Positions 38,508 to 47,431 of a DNA stretch of 64,000 nucleotides are shown here, piece by piece. The notes below the pieces were generated by a model that made no database searches, was not told where the DNA came from, and saw only the letters and a program-made list of their open reading frames with translations. The position numbers and the translations under genes are program-made. Numbering within the stretch: position 1 is the stretch's first letter; each line of letters opens with the position of its first letter. Origin of the DNA: an uncultured bacterium (GTDB lineage Bacteria; Bacteroidota; Bacteroidia; Bacteroidales; Bacteroidaceae); NCBI GenBank assembly GCA_905216095.1, contig CAJMSQ010000009.1:8706-72705 (forward strand), in the 5' to 3' direction.

Positions 38508-39761
38508 ATGAAAAAGTATTTTGCGTACGCATTGACGCTGCTGGCAGCCATCTTTGTCACAGCATGTAGCGAAGACGACGGCCCGGCAGGCTACAACGGA
38601 AAAAACGGTGTGACCTTGGCTATACAGGGTGGCAACTCCACGCTCATAGAAGACGGGGACGATGTCATTAACGTATCAGTCACGCTGGACCGTTCCTATA
38701 CAACGAATGTGCAATTGGACATTCTCGTGCAAGGAACAGAGACCAATCGTCTGGTTGTAACGCCGCAACCCGTAGTTATCGCGGCGGGAAGCACGAGTGC
38801 CACGTTCCAGGTGAAATCCGCCAAGCTTGGAAATCTGACGGGACAGCTTCAATACACGCTGACCTGTGGAAATTTGCAAAGCGACATGGAGATGGTAACT
38901 CCTGTCACCATCAATCTGCGTCCCCGCACGGGCCTGGACGACCTTACCGCAGAGCAACTGGCCCTTATCGAGAGTTGGAAGAACAATTACGGTATAGATG
39001 TGACGCCGTGGATAGGGCAGGTGGCCCTTTCGGGCGAAGTCACGGAGCCGGGTGACGGTTCTCTGACAGCTTTCTCCGAGCAGAAGGTTACCGGCTTGGG
39101 CGGCAAGTCCGTCATTACGCTGGGTGAAGGATGCACGGAAGACAAAATCGTGCTGAAAATGGTGGACAACCCGATGGGACTTACCGCATTCCTTTACGAT
39201 TGGCTGCGTAAGGAAACCGTTGAAAACGATGAAGACTTCACAGTGGACGAATACGGAAGCGGAACTGTCGTTATGCCGCTGATAAATTGGAACAAGGACA
39301 CACAGGAAACGTTCAACGTGACCCTGGACGGCATTGAAATCGACCTGACCCAAAGTACCGGAGACCAGACTTACGCTGTCAATTACGTAAAAGAGGGTAC
39401 GGCTCCCGTTCTTGGCTTGGACGGCAATCCGATTGACGAAGAAGAATACTATTATGGCAAGGAAAGCTGGATTCCCTTCAAGTACGAGTACAGTGCCTGG
39501 ACCCGCTTGCTGCAGAAAGTGGCCGAAGGCAATGAAGATGCCTTGGAATATTTCAATACCGACGGAACTTCCGACCCGGAGTACTATCTGCTCAATTCCG
39601 GCGTAAACGAAGATGAATGGGAAGCCGAGGAAAATAACTTTTATGTGGTCCCCGCCGGAAGCATCGACTTCAAAAACGGCACCATGTCGTTTGCATTCCC
39701 GGCCGACCACCGTTATGCCGGCGGCTATGCCCGTGTGAATGTCACGTATACGGCAAACTGA
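38508..39761 (+). CDS. Surface lipoprotein of the SusC/SusD locus, unknown ligand
   Basis: A 417-residue protein with a lipoprotein signal (VTAC, C20) followed by SEDDGP, an Asp/Glu-rich sequence after the lipid Cys as in surface-exported Bacteroidota lipoproteins. Residues about 35-150 look like a Calx-beta or Ig-like domain (VINVSVTLDRSYTTNVQLDIL in part). The rest has no recognised domain. It probably assists substrate capture, as third components of SusCD loci do. It is 18 bases after susD. Confidence 0.78.
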   Translation: MKKYFAYALTLLAAIFVTACSEDDGPAGYNGKNGVTLAIQGGNSTLIEDGDDVINVSVTLDRSYTTNVQLDILVQGTETNRLVVTPQPVVIAAGSTSATFQVKSAKLGNLTGQLQYTLTCGNLQSDMEMVTPVTINLRPRTGLDDLTAEQLALIESWKNNYGIDVTPWIGQVALSGEVTEPGDGSLTAFSEQKVTGLGGKSVITLGEGCTEDKIVLKMVDNPMGLTAFLYDWLRKETVENDEDFTVDEYGSGTVVMPLINWNKDTQETFNVTLDGIEIDLTQSTGDQTYAVNYVKEGTAPVLGLDGNPIDEEEYYYGKESWIPFKYEYSAWTRLLQKVAEGNEDALEYFNTDGTSDPEYYLLNSGVNEDEWEAEENNFYVVPAGSIDFKNGTMSFAFPADHRYAGGYARVNVTYTAN

Positions 39762-39789
39762 CAGACTTTTATATCGCATAAACAACTAA

Positions 39790-42636
39790 ATGAAAAGGCA
39801 TCTGAACTACTGCATAGGCCATGCCGTCCTCTTTTGGGCGGCATGGCTCGTCTGTGTTCCTCTTGTTGCGCAAAGCCTGTCCGATAGCATCAAGTTGCCG
39901 GCGGACATCGTGGAAGGAAGACTGGCCAACGGCTTGCGATACCTGCTCAAGAAAAATGATACGCCGGCATCGCGTACCGAGTTCCGGCTCATCATGCGCA
40001 TAGGTTCCGTTCAGGAAACCGAACAACAGAAGGGCGGGGCACACTTCCTGGAACACATCGCCTTTGGCGGCACGAAGCATTTCCCGAACCGTGGAGCCGT
40101 GCAATATCTGGAGTCTTTGGGCATGAAGTACGGGCAGGACATCAACGCTTTCACAGGCTACGACCGCACCATTTACATGTTCGCCGTACCGGCGGACCGG
40201 CAAAAGGAAAGCGGATACCGGAAACCGTTGCTTATCCTGCGGGACTGGCTTACGGACATGACCATTAATCCCGAGAGGGTGGAGACCGAGAAAGGCATCA
40301 TCCTGGAGGAGTTGCGCGGATACAACATCGGCGACGACTTTTATGACCTGAAGATAGGACAAGGTATCTTCAAGGACCGTATGCCCTTGGGCAATATCGA
40401 AGACATACGGAACATGACGGCGGAGACACTGCGGGATTTTTATCGCACCTGGTATGTGCCCGAACTGGCCACTCTGATGGTCGTGGGAGACATAGACCCG
40501 AAAGCCATGGAGCAGGACATCCGGAAAATGTTCGACTTCAAGACCAAGAAGCGGAAGGCGGATTTCCGCACCTATCCGCTCGTCTATTCCGTCGGCACGC
40601 AGATCAGCGAAGTCGTGGACTCGTTGCAGCTGCGCGACGAAGTGGAATTGATGATTCCGCATCCCTGCATTGTTACCCGGACGCTGGAGGACGTGAAGAA
40701 ACAAGGCATGGGCCAGGCACTGGTCAGCGCCATTTCTTACCGGTTCGGCAAGCGGAAAATCCGTTGCGACGTCTCCAACAAATGGTATCTGAGCGACAAG
40801 GAACATCTGGTGTTTACCGTGAGGGAAGGTGCGGACAACGATTTGCCGGACCGCATTGCCGCCCTCTCCAACGAGTTGAAGAACATCGTAGACAACGGAT
40901 TCCGGCCTCAGGAAGTGGAGCGCGCCGTCCAAACGGTCATCCGCCAGTTGGAAGGTTCGGACTATCAGGGAGTCTCTTCGGCCTTCTGGTGCGATGAACT
41001 GACGGACTATGTCCTTTCGGGCGACTGCCATATAAATGATTCCTTGCAGGTGAGCCGGGTGGTGGAGGCCATGCGCCGGGTGGACAGCAAGGATTTGCAA
41101 GACCTGTTGAACGAATGGCTGGCCTACCGCAACAACGCCCTGCTCGTGGCCGGACGGGTGCATCCCTACCGCACCGACCGACTGACCGAGGACTATATCC
41201 GGAAAGCCTGGAAAAACGGAGAACATTTGCCCTGCCAGCCGTTTGTGTACGAGGAGAAGACGGAAGAGCCCGTCCATGCGGAAACGCCTGCCTGCCTGGA
41301 AGTCGTGCGGCCGTTCGATGCGGCCAGCATCGCCTCCGTCCGTACTTATCCCGAACTGGGGATTCGTGACGTGCAGCTCACCAACGGCATCCGTCTTGTT
41401 CTGAAACCGACGCGCGATGAAGGCAACATCTTGCTCACATCGCTGGCACCGGGCGGTCTGGCCTCCATTCCCGCCGATCGCTTCTACCAGCTGGAGGGGA
41501 CGGCCAGCTACATAGACCTGGGCGGAATAGCCAAAGCCGATTACGACCAGCTGCAGGATTACCTGTATCAGCACAATATGGCGCTCTCGCTCACCATGGA
41601 GAGCTACTGGCACGGCATGATGGGATTCTTCGAACCGAAAGACGCCACCGCGTTCTTCAATCTGGTTTACGAGAAAACCACCGACCCCGAACTGCGCTAC
41701 GACGATTTTGAAGACATACGGAAAGAGTTGCGTGCTTCCGTCGGCAAGGAAACCCTGCTGGACAAGATGCTCAGCCGGACGCCCGACCGTCTGGTGTCAG
41801 CCCGAATCAATGCCCTGATGGGAAACACCCTGGAGAACGGAGAACGGACTCCGGACGAAGAAGATATCGACGCGCTGAACCTGGACAGCATCGCGCACTT
41901 CTACAAAAGGTTGTACAACGAGCCGAACCACGCCACCTACATCCTTTGCGGCAACTTCGAGCCCGACACCCTGATGCGGCAGTTCGCAGCCGTGTTCTCG
42001 CAGATGCCCCGTGCGGAACAGCCCGAAGACTGGAGCGTACAGAACGTCAAATTGCCCGGGCAGACCGTTGTGGAACGCTTCCCCAACGAGAACGAGACGC
42101 AGACGGTTTTCGATTACCTGTATTTCGGACACTACGAGCCGGGGCTGCGCAATTCGCTTATTCTGAAACTGATGAGCGGCATCGTGCGGAACCGCCTTAT
42201 ATCGGACCTGCGCGAGCGCGAGGCGCTGGTATATTCGCCCTACATCTCCCTCTATTACGACGGACTGCCCCAGTCGAAGTATTATTTCGACATCAACGCG
42301 TCGGTAGACAACAAGAACATGCCCAAGGTGCAGGCCGTGCTGCGTACTATCCTGCAGTCACTCCGCACCACACCGGTGCCCGCCGAGGAGCTGGACCGGC
42401 TGAAACAGTCTTTCCTCATCAACAAGCGCGAAGCCCTCGACGAGAGCAATACGGCCGTGTGGCGTACCAATCTGACCGGATTGCTGAAAAACGGTGAGTC
42501 CCTGCAGGATTTTGCCCGCTATGAGGAATGTCTGGGCGGCATCACGCCGGATGACTTGTTGCAAGCCTTCTGCCGCTATTTCGACATAGACCGTTACGTT
42601 TTGCTTTACATCAGTAACCAAGAACTGCAACCATGA
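39790..42636 (+). CDS. M16-family zinc metalloprotease (PqqL/pitrilysin-like)
   Basis: A 948-residue protein with a signal peptide (ends PLVAQ) and two M16 repeats. The inverted zinc motif HxxEH is HFLEH at 85-89, with the downstream Glu in EKGIILEELRGYN. The second repeat (about 540 on) lacks the motif, as usual. These are clamshell peptidases that cut peptides up to small proteins in the periplasm. Together with SusC/SusD and ChaN, it resembles loci that degrade imported haem-protein or peptide cargo. It overlaps the ChaN gene by 4 bases. Confidence 0.93.
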   Translation: MKRHLNYCIGHAVLFWAAWLVCVPLVAQSLSDSIKLPADIVEGRLANGLRYLLKKNDTPASRTEFRLIMRIGSVQETEQQKGGAHFLEHIAFGGTKHFPNRGAVQYLESLGMKYGQDINAFTGYDRTIYMFAVPADRQKESGYRKPLLILRDWLTDMTINPERVETEKGIILEELRGYNIGDDFYDLKIGQGIFKDRMPLGNIEDIRNMTAETLRDFYRTWYVPELATLMVVGDIDPKAMEQDIRKMFDFKTKKRKADFRTYPLVYSVGTQISEVVDSLQLRDEVELMIPHPCIVTRTLEDVKKQGMGQALVSAISYRFGKRKIRCDVSNKWYLSDKEHLVFTVREGADNDLPDRIAALSNELKNIVDNGFRPQEVERAVQTVIRQLEGSDYQGVSSAFWCDELTDYVLSGDCHINDSLQVSRVVEAMRRVDSKDLQDLLNEWLAYRNNALLVAGRVHPYRTDRLTEDYIRKAWKNGEHLPCQPFVYEEKTEEPVHAETPACLEVVRPFDAASIASVRTYPELGIRDVQLTNGIRLVLKPTRDEGNILLTSLAPGGLASIPADRFYQLEGTASYIDLGGIAKADYDQLQDYLYQHNMALSLTMESYWHGMMGFFEPKDATAFFNLVYEKTTDPELRYDDFEDIRKELRASVGKETLLDKMLSRTPDRLVSARINALMGNTLENGERTPDEEDIDALNLDSIAHFYKRLYNEPNHATYILCGNFEPDTLMRQFAAVFSQMPRAEQPEDWSVQNVKLPGQTVVERFPNENETQTVFDYLYFGHYEPGLRNSLILKLMSGIVRNRLISDLREREALVYSPYISLYYDGLPQSKYYFDINASVDNKNMPKVQAVLRTILQSLRTTPVPAEELDRLKQSFLINKREALDESNTAVWRTNLTGLLKNGESLQDFARYEECLGGITPDDLLQAFCRYFDIDRYVLLYISNQELQP

Positions 42637-43529
42637 AAGAATATCTGAAAAGCCGTTTAGTCACCTGCCTCTGCGTATCTCTGTTCTTCCTCTGCGGGGG
42701 AAGTCTGAAGGCCCAGTCGCCTAAGGCGTACGCCCTGTTCGACAATGAGGGCAAAGAAGTGTCATACCGGCAGATGATGGACAGGTTGGGCGGCTGCGAC
42801 GTCGTCTTCTTCGGCGAGAACCACAATTGCCCCATTGCACACTGGATGGAGCTGAACGTGGCCCGCACGCTCTACGAGCGGCACGGTGACAAACTGGTCA
42901 TCGGCGAGGAGATGATGGAAGCCGACAACCAGCTGATTCTGGACGAATACATGAGCCGGCTCATCTCGTATGACCGCTTCGAGGCCGAAGCGCGCTTGTG
43001 GGACAATTATTCCACGGACTATTATCCGGTGGTCTTCTTTGCCAAGGAACATAAAATCCCGTTTGTGGCCACCAACGTCCCGCGCCGTTATGCCAATGCG
43101 GTGAAAAACGACGGGTTGGCCTGCCTGGACGCGCTCTCGGACGAGGCCAAGCGTTACCTTCCCCCGTTGCCCGTGCCTTTTGACTACGATGAGGAAAAAA
43201 GCAACGAGGCTTTCGGCATGATGCAGCTGATGGGCGGGAAAACGCATGGGGACTCGCGCAAATTAGCCGAGGCGCAAGCTATCAAGGATGCCACCATGGC
43301 ATGGTTCATCTCGAAGAACCTGAAACATAAGTTCCTGCACATCAACGGCAGCTACCATTCCGACAACCGTGGCGGCATCATCCCTTATCTGTTGCGCTAT
43401 CGTCCCGGCACTACGGTGGGAGTTATCACGACCGTGCGTCAGGAAAGCGTGGACAAACTGGACGAGGAGAACCGCGGGCGGGCCGATTTCTACATCTGCG
43501 TGCCCGAGGACATGACAACGACCTATTGA
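42633..43529 (+). CDS. ChaN-family haem-binding-type protein
   Basis: A 298-residue exported protein (signal peptide ending SLKAQ) of the ChaN/Tiki (EreA-like) superfamily. Marks are VVFFGENHNCPIAHW near the N-terminus and ATNVPRRYANAV in the middle, with a late HINGSYHSDNRGG. ChaN of Campylobacter binds stacked haem through Tyr residues; P. gingivalis IhtB/FetB is a relative in an iron-haem locus. Lack of a Cys lipobox makes it soluble periplasmic rather than lipidated. Last gene of the operon. Confidence 0.85.
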   Translation: MKEYLKSRLVTCLCVSLFFLCGGSLKAQSPKAYALFDNEGKEVSYRQMMDRLGGCDVVFFGENHNCPIAHWMELNVARTLYERHGDKLVIGEEMMEADNQLILDEYMSRLISYDRFEAEARLWDNYSTDYYPVVFFAKEHKIPFVATNVPRRYANAVKNDGLACLDALSDEAKRYLPPLPVPFDYDEEKSNEAFGMMQLMGGKTHGDSRKLAEAQAIKDATMAWFISKNLKHKFLHINGSYHSDNRGGIIPYLLRYRPGTTVGVITTVRQESVDKLDEENRGRADFYICVPEDMTTTY

Positions 43530-43590
43530 TTGGTCCCGGAACATAAAGGGTGGTTGCGGCCACAGGCGGCTTGCTTTCCGCCACATCATG

Positions 43591-43623
43591 AAGAGGGTGC
43601 TCACGACGGGCATCCTCTTTTTT
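43591..43623 (+). terminator. Terminator of the SusC/ChaN operon
   Basis: GAGGGTGC pairs with GCATCCTC (one G-U) around an 8-base loop, followed by TTTTTT, 62 bases after the ChaN stop codon. Confidence 0.8.
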
Positions 43624-43863
43624 CTGCTGCAAACATCCCGCTGCATATAAGTCGGGTACGGGGGCTGATGAGATCTTATGTTTTAGTCATCGGTTTTTCT
43701 TGTAAAACATATCGCTGGATGTTTTAGATATAATCCTATGTGGATTCAGGAATGGTTGGATATTGTAAATTTTTAGGGAGACACTTATTTAGATCAGTTT
43801 CCACGCTTGTTGTTGCAATAGATACTGAAAAGATATCTACAACATTCAGGATAAGTTCGAGTT

Positions 43864-43924
43864 TTTTGTAAGTTGTACATATCAATGATAAACTCAAAAT
43901 CATTGATATGTACAACTTACAAAA
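43864..43924. repeat. 26-base perfect inverted repeat at the end of the AT-rich operon
   Basis: The arm at 43864-43889 is perfectly complementary to 43899-43924 with a 9-base loop. It lies 59 bases past the stop of the last kinase-operon gene and 335 bases past ChaN. Neither side has a clear T run, so it is not a standard intrinsic terminator. The interval from 43624 to 43863 is AT-rich with a short ATGTTTTA/TAAAACAT hairpin and no gene. Confidence 0.8.
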
Positions 43925-43982
43925 TGTAATTCAGTCAATAGATGAGTTACAATTATATCTTGTCACGTCACAGTGTTATTTT

Positions 43983-45725
43983 TCAGTCACCGATGACCCA
44001 TGCCACATTGATTCCAATTTTATTATAAGTGGTCTTATAATTCCCAAGAGAAGAATAGCTCTTATGATTATTTATTCCCTTTGAGTATAATAATCCTATT
44101 TGTACAGGGCCAACACGAAAATCAATACCTCCCTCTAATGCCATGTTAAATCGTTTAGGGAATGCGGGTTCTCCATAAAAATCTGTAAAATCCTCATATC
44201 CGTCTCCCTTGTATGCACCGTTAATGACATAACTGAAACCTAAACCACCATGTACGCTAAGAGCGCATTTCCGGCCAAAAGGCAAACGATATAATGCATG
44301 AATCGGCACAACAAGATTATGTTCCTGGAAATCGGTATAATCATAGTTGTCGTTACTTGACAGATAGAATTCATAGAACAGACCTGTATATACACCAAGT
44401 CCCCATGAGAAGCAAGGCTGTCCCAATATACCTATTTGCATGCCACTTAACCACTTGTCCTGCCCATCATCCCAGACTCCATTCTCCTTTAATTTCTCAC
44501 CTTCGCCTTTTGTTATCATTTGCTTCTGCACATAACCAATGGCTACGCCAACAGGTGCTGCATCATAATCTCTCTGCCATGGCCATACAATGGAATTTCG
44601 TGCTGCAATGGACAGCTGGTAGTCTGACTGAGAATTATTTGAAACATTTACCCGTATTTTTTTTGATTTTCCTGTGGAGTTTGACGCATAATACTTATAT
44701 GAGCCTCCAATGGGTCTTGTAATCCTATACGTATTACCTTCTAACACAACATCTTCATCAATTCCTGCATCAAGCCGTTTGTTGTTTTCATATACTGTTG
44801 CGCTAACAGCACCGTTGTAAACTGGGGTTATATTGTAAGTTCGGGTATTATCTATTGTGAACGGCTTGTTGTAATTGTTATCATCAACCGTAATGTTTTT
44901 CTCTACTCTATTGCCATTGATGTATGCAATTACTTTATACGATCCATATGCATACTCTTTGTTACGGTCATATTGTTCCTCTACCTCTCCATTGAGAATG
45001 GAAATCAGTCCTCCGTATGGATTTGTTCTGATATTAAGTTTTGTCTTCTTTCTTGCATCAAGGGTATATATTCTCTGACGGTCGTCAATTTTTACGGAAC
45101 CACGCGAACCACCGTCTCCGGCAAAAACATTTACAACATACTCACCATAAGCAAGGTCACGCAAAGTTATACGTCCGTCGTTGTCTGCATAAATTTTCTC
45201 AGTTTTGTTGTCAATGCAGGCGTATGCACCCTTAAGATGTGTGTCAATATAAACTGGAGCAGGGTCACGAAGAACTAGATGATAAACTTTGCTAGCCTGT
45301 AAGCCTCCTTTTTTATTCTTAATTGAATATACAGGAATATCGTAATTTTTAAACGTTACTTTAACTTTCTGATATGTATTCCCTTTTGGGAAAATTGCCA
45401 TACTATTGGTGTGTTGTGGAATCCATACATAGGAAGCATACAGCCCACTACCTGGAGATTGCTGTCGTTTAATGTTCTGTGCAGACACAGGATCTGTTGA
45501 TTCAATTTCGCCAGGCATGAACACTTTCACAAGTGCCATATCCTTCAACTTTCCTTCAAAGTTCGATGGCGTTGTGACATCAAAATCGCTTGTGTCAGCC
45601 TCCTTAAATGAAACCACTTGCAATTCTCGTTCTGACGATTCTTGCTGAGCCTTACTCTCTTGTACGCCAAAGCATATCATGGCGACACATGACAACATGG
45701 CTTTTGTAATAATGTTCTTTGTCAT
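43983..45725 (-). CDS. Outer-membrane beta-barrel protein with PEGA-like repeats
   Basis: A 580-residue exported protein (signal peptide ending ESKAQ). Residues about 150-370 hold at least three beta-rich repeats resembling PEGA domains (for example DGRITLRDLAYGEYVVNV, then LNIRTNPYGGLISILNGEV and NITPVYNGAVSATVYENN). The last 190 residues are an alternating-strand beta-barrel with GVAIGYVQKQM at its start and an aromatic-poor C-terminus INVAWVIGD. It is the last gene of the nine-gene AT-rich operon and the only outer-membrane candidate. The role is unknown; it could be the surface output of the kinase system. Confidence 0.75.
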   Translation of the reverse strand: MTKNIITKAMLSCVAMICFGVQESKAQQESSERELQVVSFKEADTSDFDVTTPSNFEGKLKDMALVKVFMPGEIESTDPVSAQNIKRQQSPGSGLYASYVWIPQHTNSMAIFPKGNTYQKVKVTFKNYDIPVYSIKNKKGGLQASKVYHLVLRDPAPVYIDTHLKGAYACIDNKTEKIYADNDGRITLRDLAYGEYVVNVFAGDGGSRGSVKIDDRQRIYTLDARKKTKLNIRTNPYGGLISILNGEVEEQYDRNKEYAYGSYKVIAYINGNRVEKNITVDDNNYNKPFTIDNTRTYNITPVYNGAVSATVYENNKRLDAGIDEDVVLEGNTYRITRPIGGSYKYYASNSTGKSKKIRVNVSNNSQSDYQLSIAARNSIVWPWQRDYDAAPVGVAIGYVQKQMITKGEGEKLKENGVWDDGQDKWLSGMQIGILGQPCFSWGLGVYTGLFYEFYLSSNDNYDYTDFQEHNLVVPIHALYRLPFGRKCALSVHGGLGFSYVINGAYKGDGYEDFTDFYGEPAFPKRFNMALEGGIDFRVGPVQIGLLYSKGINNHKSYSSLGNYKTTYNKIGINVAWVIGD

Positions 45726-45762
45726 AATAATGGATTTTAACTTATAGAATTATTGATTAGAA

Positions 45763-46725
45763 TCATCTGAAATCATCAACCATGATGAAGTCTTCATCCG
45801 GAGTGTCTTGGGGTTGCCAGGCCCGTACATGTACAACAGGAGGCTCTTCATTGAAATCCCATAACAGGAACAGATAACCTGTATCTTGGTATGTTTTGCC
45901 ACTTCTGTTCACGCTTTTCCAATGTTGCACCAAATTGACACCATAGTAATTCTTCATGGCTCCAGAATTAGCTGGAGAGATCATGATGTCTTTAAACTGA
46001 ACGTCTATATATTTGTTGTTTCTGAACAAAGTTGCCAAATTGTTCAGATATCCTTCTTTATCCTGCACTGTGTATTGGGTTCTTTTCTTGATTTTGGCTC
46101 CGTAGTCGCCACTTTCATCTCGAGTGTATGTTACTTTACCTGTAATGATAAGTGCGTCATCGCTATAAATCTGACGTAAGGAGGTGATATCTTTCTCTAT
46201 GTAATAATTACGGAAGTCTTCTACAAACTTAAGGATTTCATTACGTCGTCTTGCATCATATACTTGTGTCTCTCCTGTTGAAGGAGACATATGGTTGTTC
46301 AGCAGGGCAAAGGCGACACGAGAAATGTTCCCACTTTTATCAAACGAGATGGTCAATTCCCTTGTTTTCGGCTCTTTGCAATCTTCAGGTTGCCGGGTAA
46401 CGGTTACCTGTATGCCGCGGGCCTGATAACCATTTACAAGACCGTAGCAAATGCTTTTTGCATTACTCTGGCAAACAAAACCAAAGTTTTCCCACATGTT
46501 TGTCAAGCGTGTGGCTGCTTCAGGGGTTGTGATATTGTCCAGCTGTAAACTCCGGCCTTGTTCTGTCGCATTGTTTATTTCTGTAAGCAGAGCAGAAGCT
46601 TTCCGTTCCATTCTCGCTTTCAAGGAGGCGTTATAGATTCCATCGGTAAATTGGAAAGACACCCCTTGTGCCACAGCCATGGCATTTGTCAATATGGCTA
46701 ATAAAATGAATGTGAATATTCTCAT
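45763..46725 (-). CDS. Exported protein with NTF2-like region
   Basis: A 320-residue protein with signal peptide (MRIFTFILLAILTNAMAVAQ). The middle part (about residues 165-280) has an NTF2/SnoaL-like look: VEDFRNYYIEKDITSLRQIYSDDALIITGKV, then a tail strand around VNLVQHWKSVNRSGKTYQDTGYLFLLWDF. This domain often binds small ligands or scaffolds subunits. I cannot assign a function. It lies 5 bases from the upstream gene and 37 from the downstream gene. Confidence 0.72.
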   Translation of the reverse strand: MRIFTFILLAILTNAMAVAQGVSFQFTDGIYNASLKARMERKASALLTEINNATEQGRSLQLDNITTPEAATRLTNMWENFGFVCQSNAKSICYGLVNGYQARGIQVTVTRQPEDCKEPKTRELTISFDKSGNISRVAFALLNNHMSPSTGETQVYDARRRNEILKFVEDFRNYYIEKDITSLRQIYSDDALIITGKVTYTRDESGDYGAKIKKRTQYTVQDKEGYLNNLATLFRNNKYIDVQFKDIMISPANSGAMKNYYGVNLVQHWKSVNRSGKTYQDTGYLFLLWDFNEEPPVVHVRAWQPQDTPDEDFIMVDDFR

Positions 46726-46730
46726 ATTAC

Positions 46731-47429
46731 TTATCTTTTAGTCCTACGTAATAGTTTCTGCATAAAATCCTTTGGAAGTTCCTTACCCATCAGTTCGCGC
46801 AGATTGGATGTCGGAATAAACAACCATGCACTGCCTGTAACACACAGACCGTTGTCCGAAACTTTGTCCAAAGGACACTCTATATTAAATATGTGCAGCC
46901 ATTGGTCATCCTCTTTGTAAAGGAATACATCGACTTTCATGTTTGCATCATCCATGCTCTCTATCCCGACATACGCCTTATAGCCCTCATTCTTACAAAA
47001 CACGACAAACTGTTTGAACTGTATGTTCACACAGTCCGTTTCATAACGGTATTTCTGAAATTTCAGCCTTAACTCTCCGTCCGGCAATTCACGGTTGGGC
47101 AGTAGCAGACGGTTGGCAATTGTTTCCGCCGGAAAACGTTTGTCACATAACGGTATAAAGGACTTTCCCTTACGCTTATAATAGGTGGCGGAAGATATAT
47201 TATCAAGTATATATGTTTCGCCTGGAAGCACATGATACTTTTTACCCTCCATCAAACTCATTACCGTAGTATCCGGACTTATACTTGCAAGTATCTCTCC
47301 GCTTGCCATTTCTTTCATACGGGCAATAAACGCGTCTTCCGTCATTTTACGTTGAGACACTTCATTTTGTGCTGTCGCTGTAAGGCACCCCAAGAATGCT
47401 AACGCTAAAAATATTTTCTTTTTTTTCAT
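46731..47429 (-). CDS. Exported protein of unknown function
   Basis: A 232-residue protein with signal peptide (MKKKKIFLALAFLGCLTATA, cut before QN). The frame is open to 47480, but the ATG at 47429 is the one right before the signal peptide and begins 2 bases after the stop of the MORN-kinase gene. It has no recognisable domain; it is rich in aromatic and charged residues with an expected beta-strand content and a Lys/Arg-rich C-terminus. Confidence 0.7.
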   Translation of the reverse strand: MKKKKIFLALAFLGCLTATAQNEVSQRKMTEDAFIARMKEMASGEILASISPDTTVMSLMEGKKYHVLPGETYILDNISSATYYKRKGKSFIPLCDKRFPAETIANRLLLPNRELPDGELRLKFQKYRYETDCVNIQFKQFVVFCKNEGYKAYVGIESMDDANMKVDVFLYKEDDQWLHIFNIECPLDKVSDNGLCVTGSAWLFIPTSNLRELMGKELPKDFMQKLLRRTKR

Positions 47430-47431
47430 AT

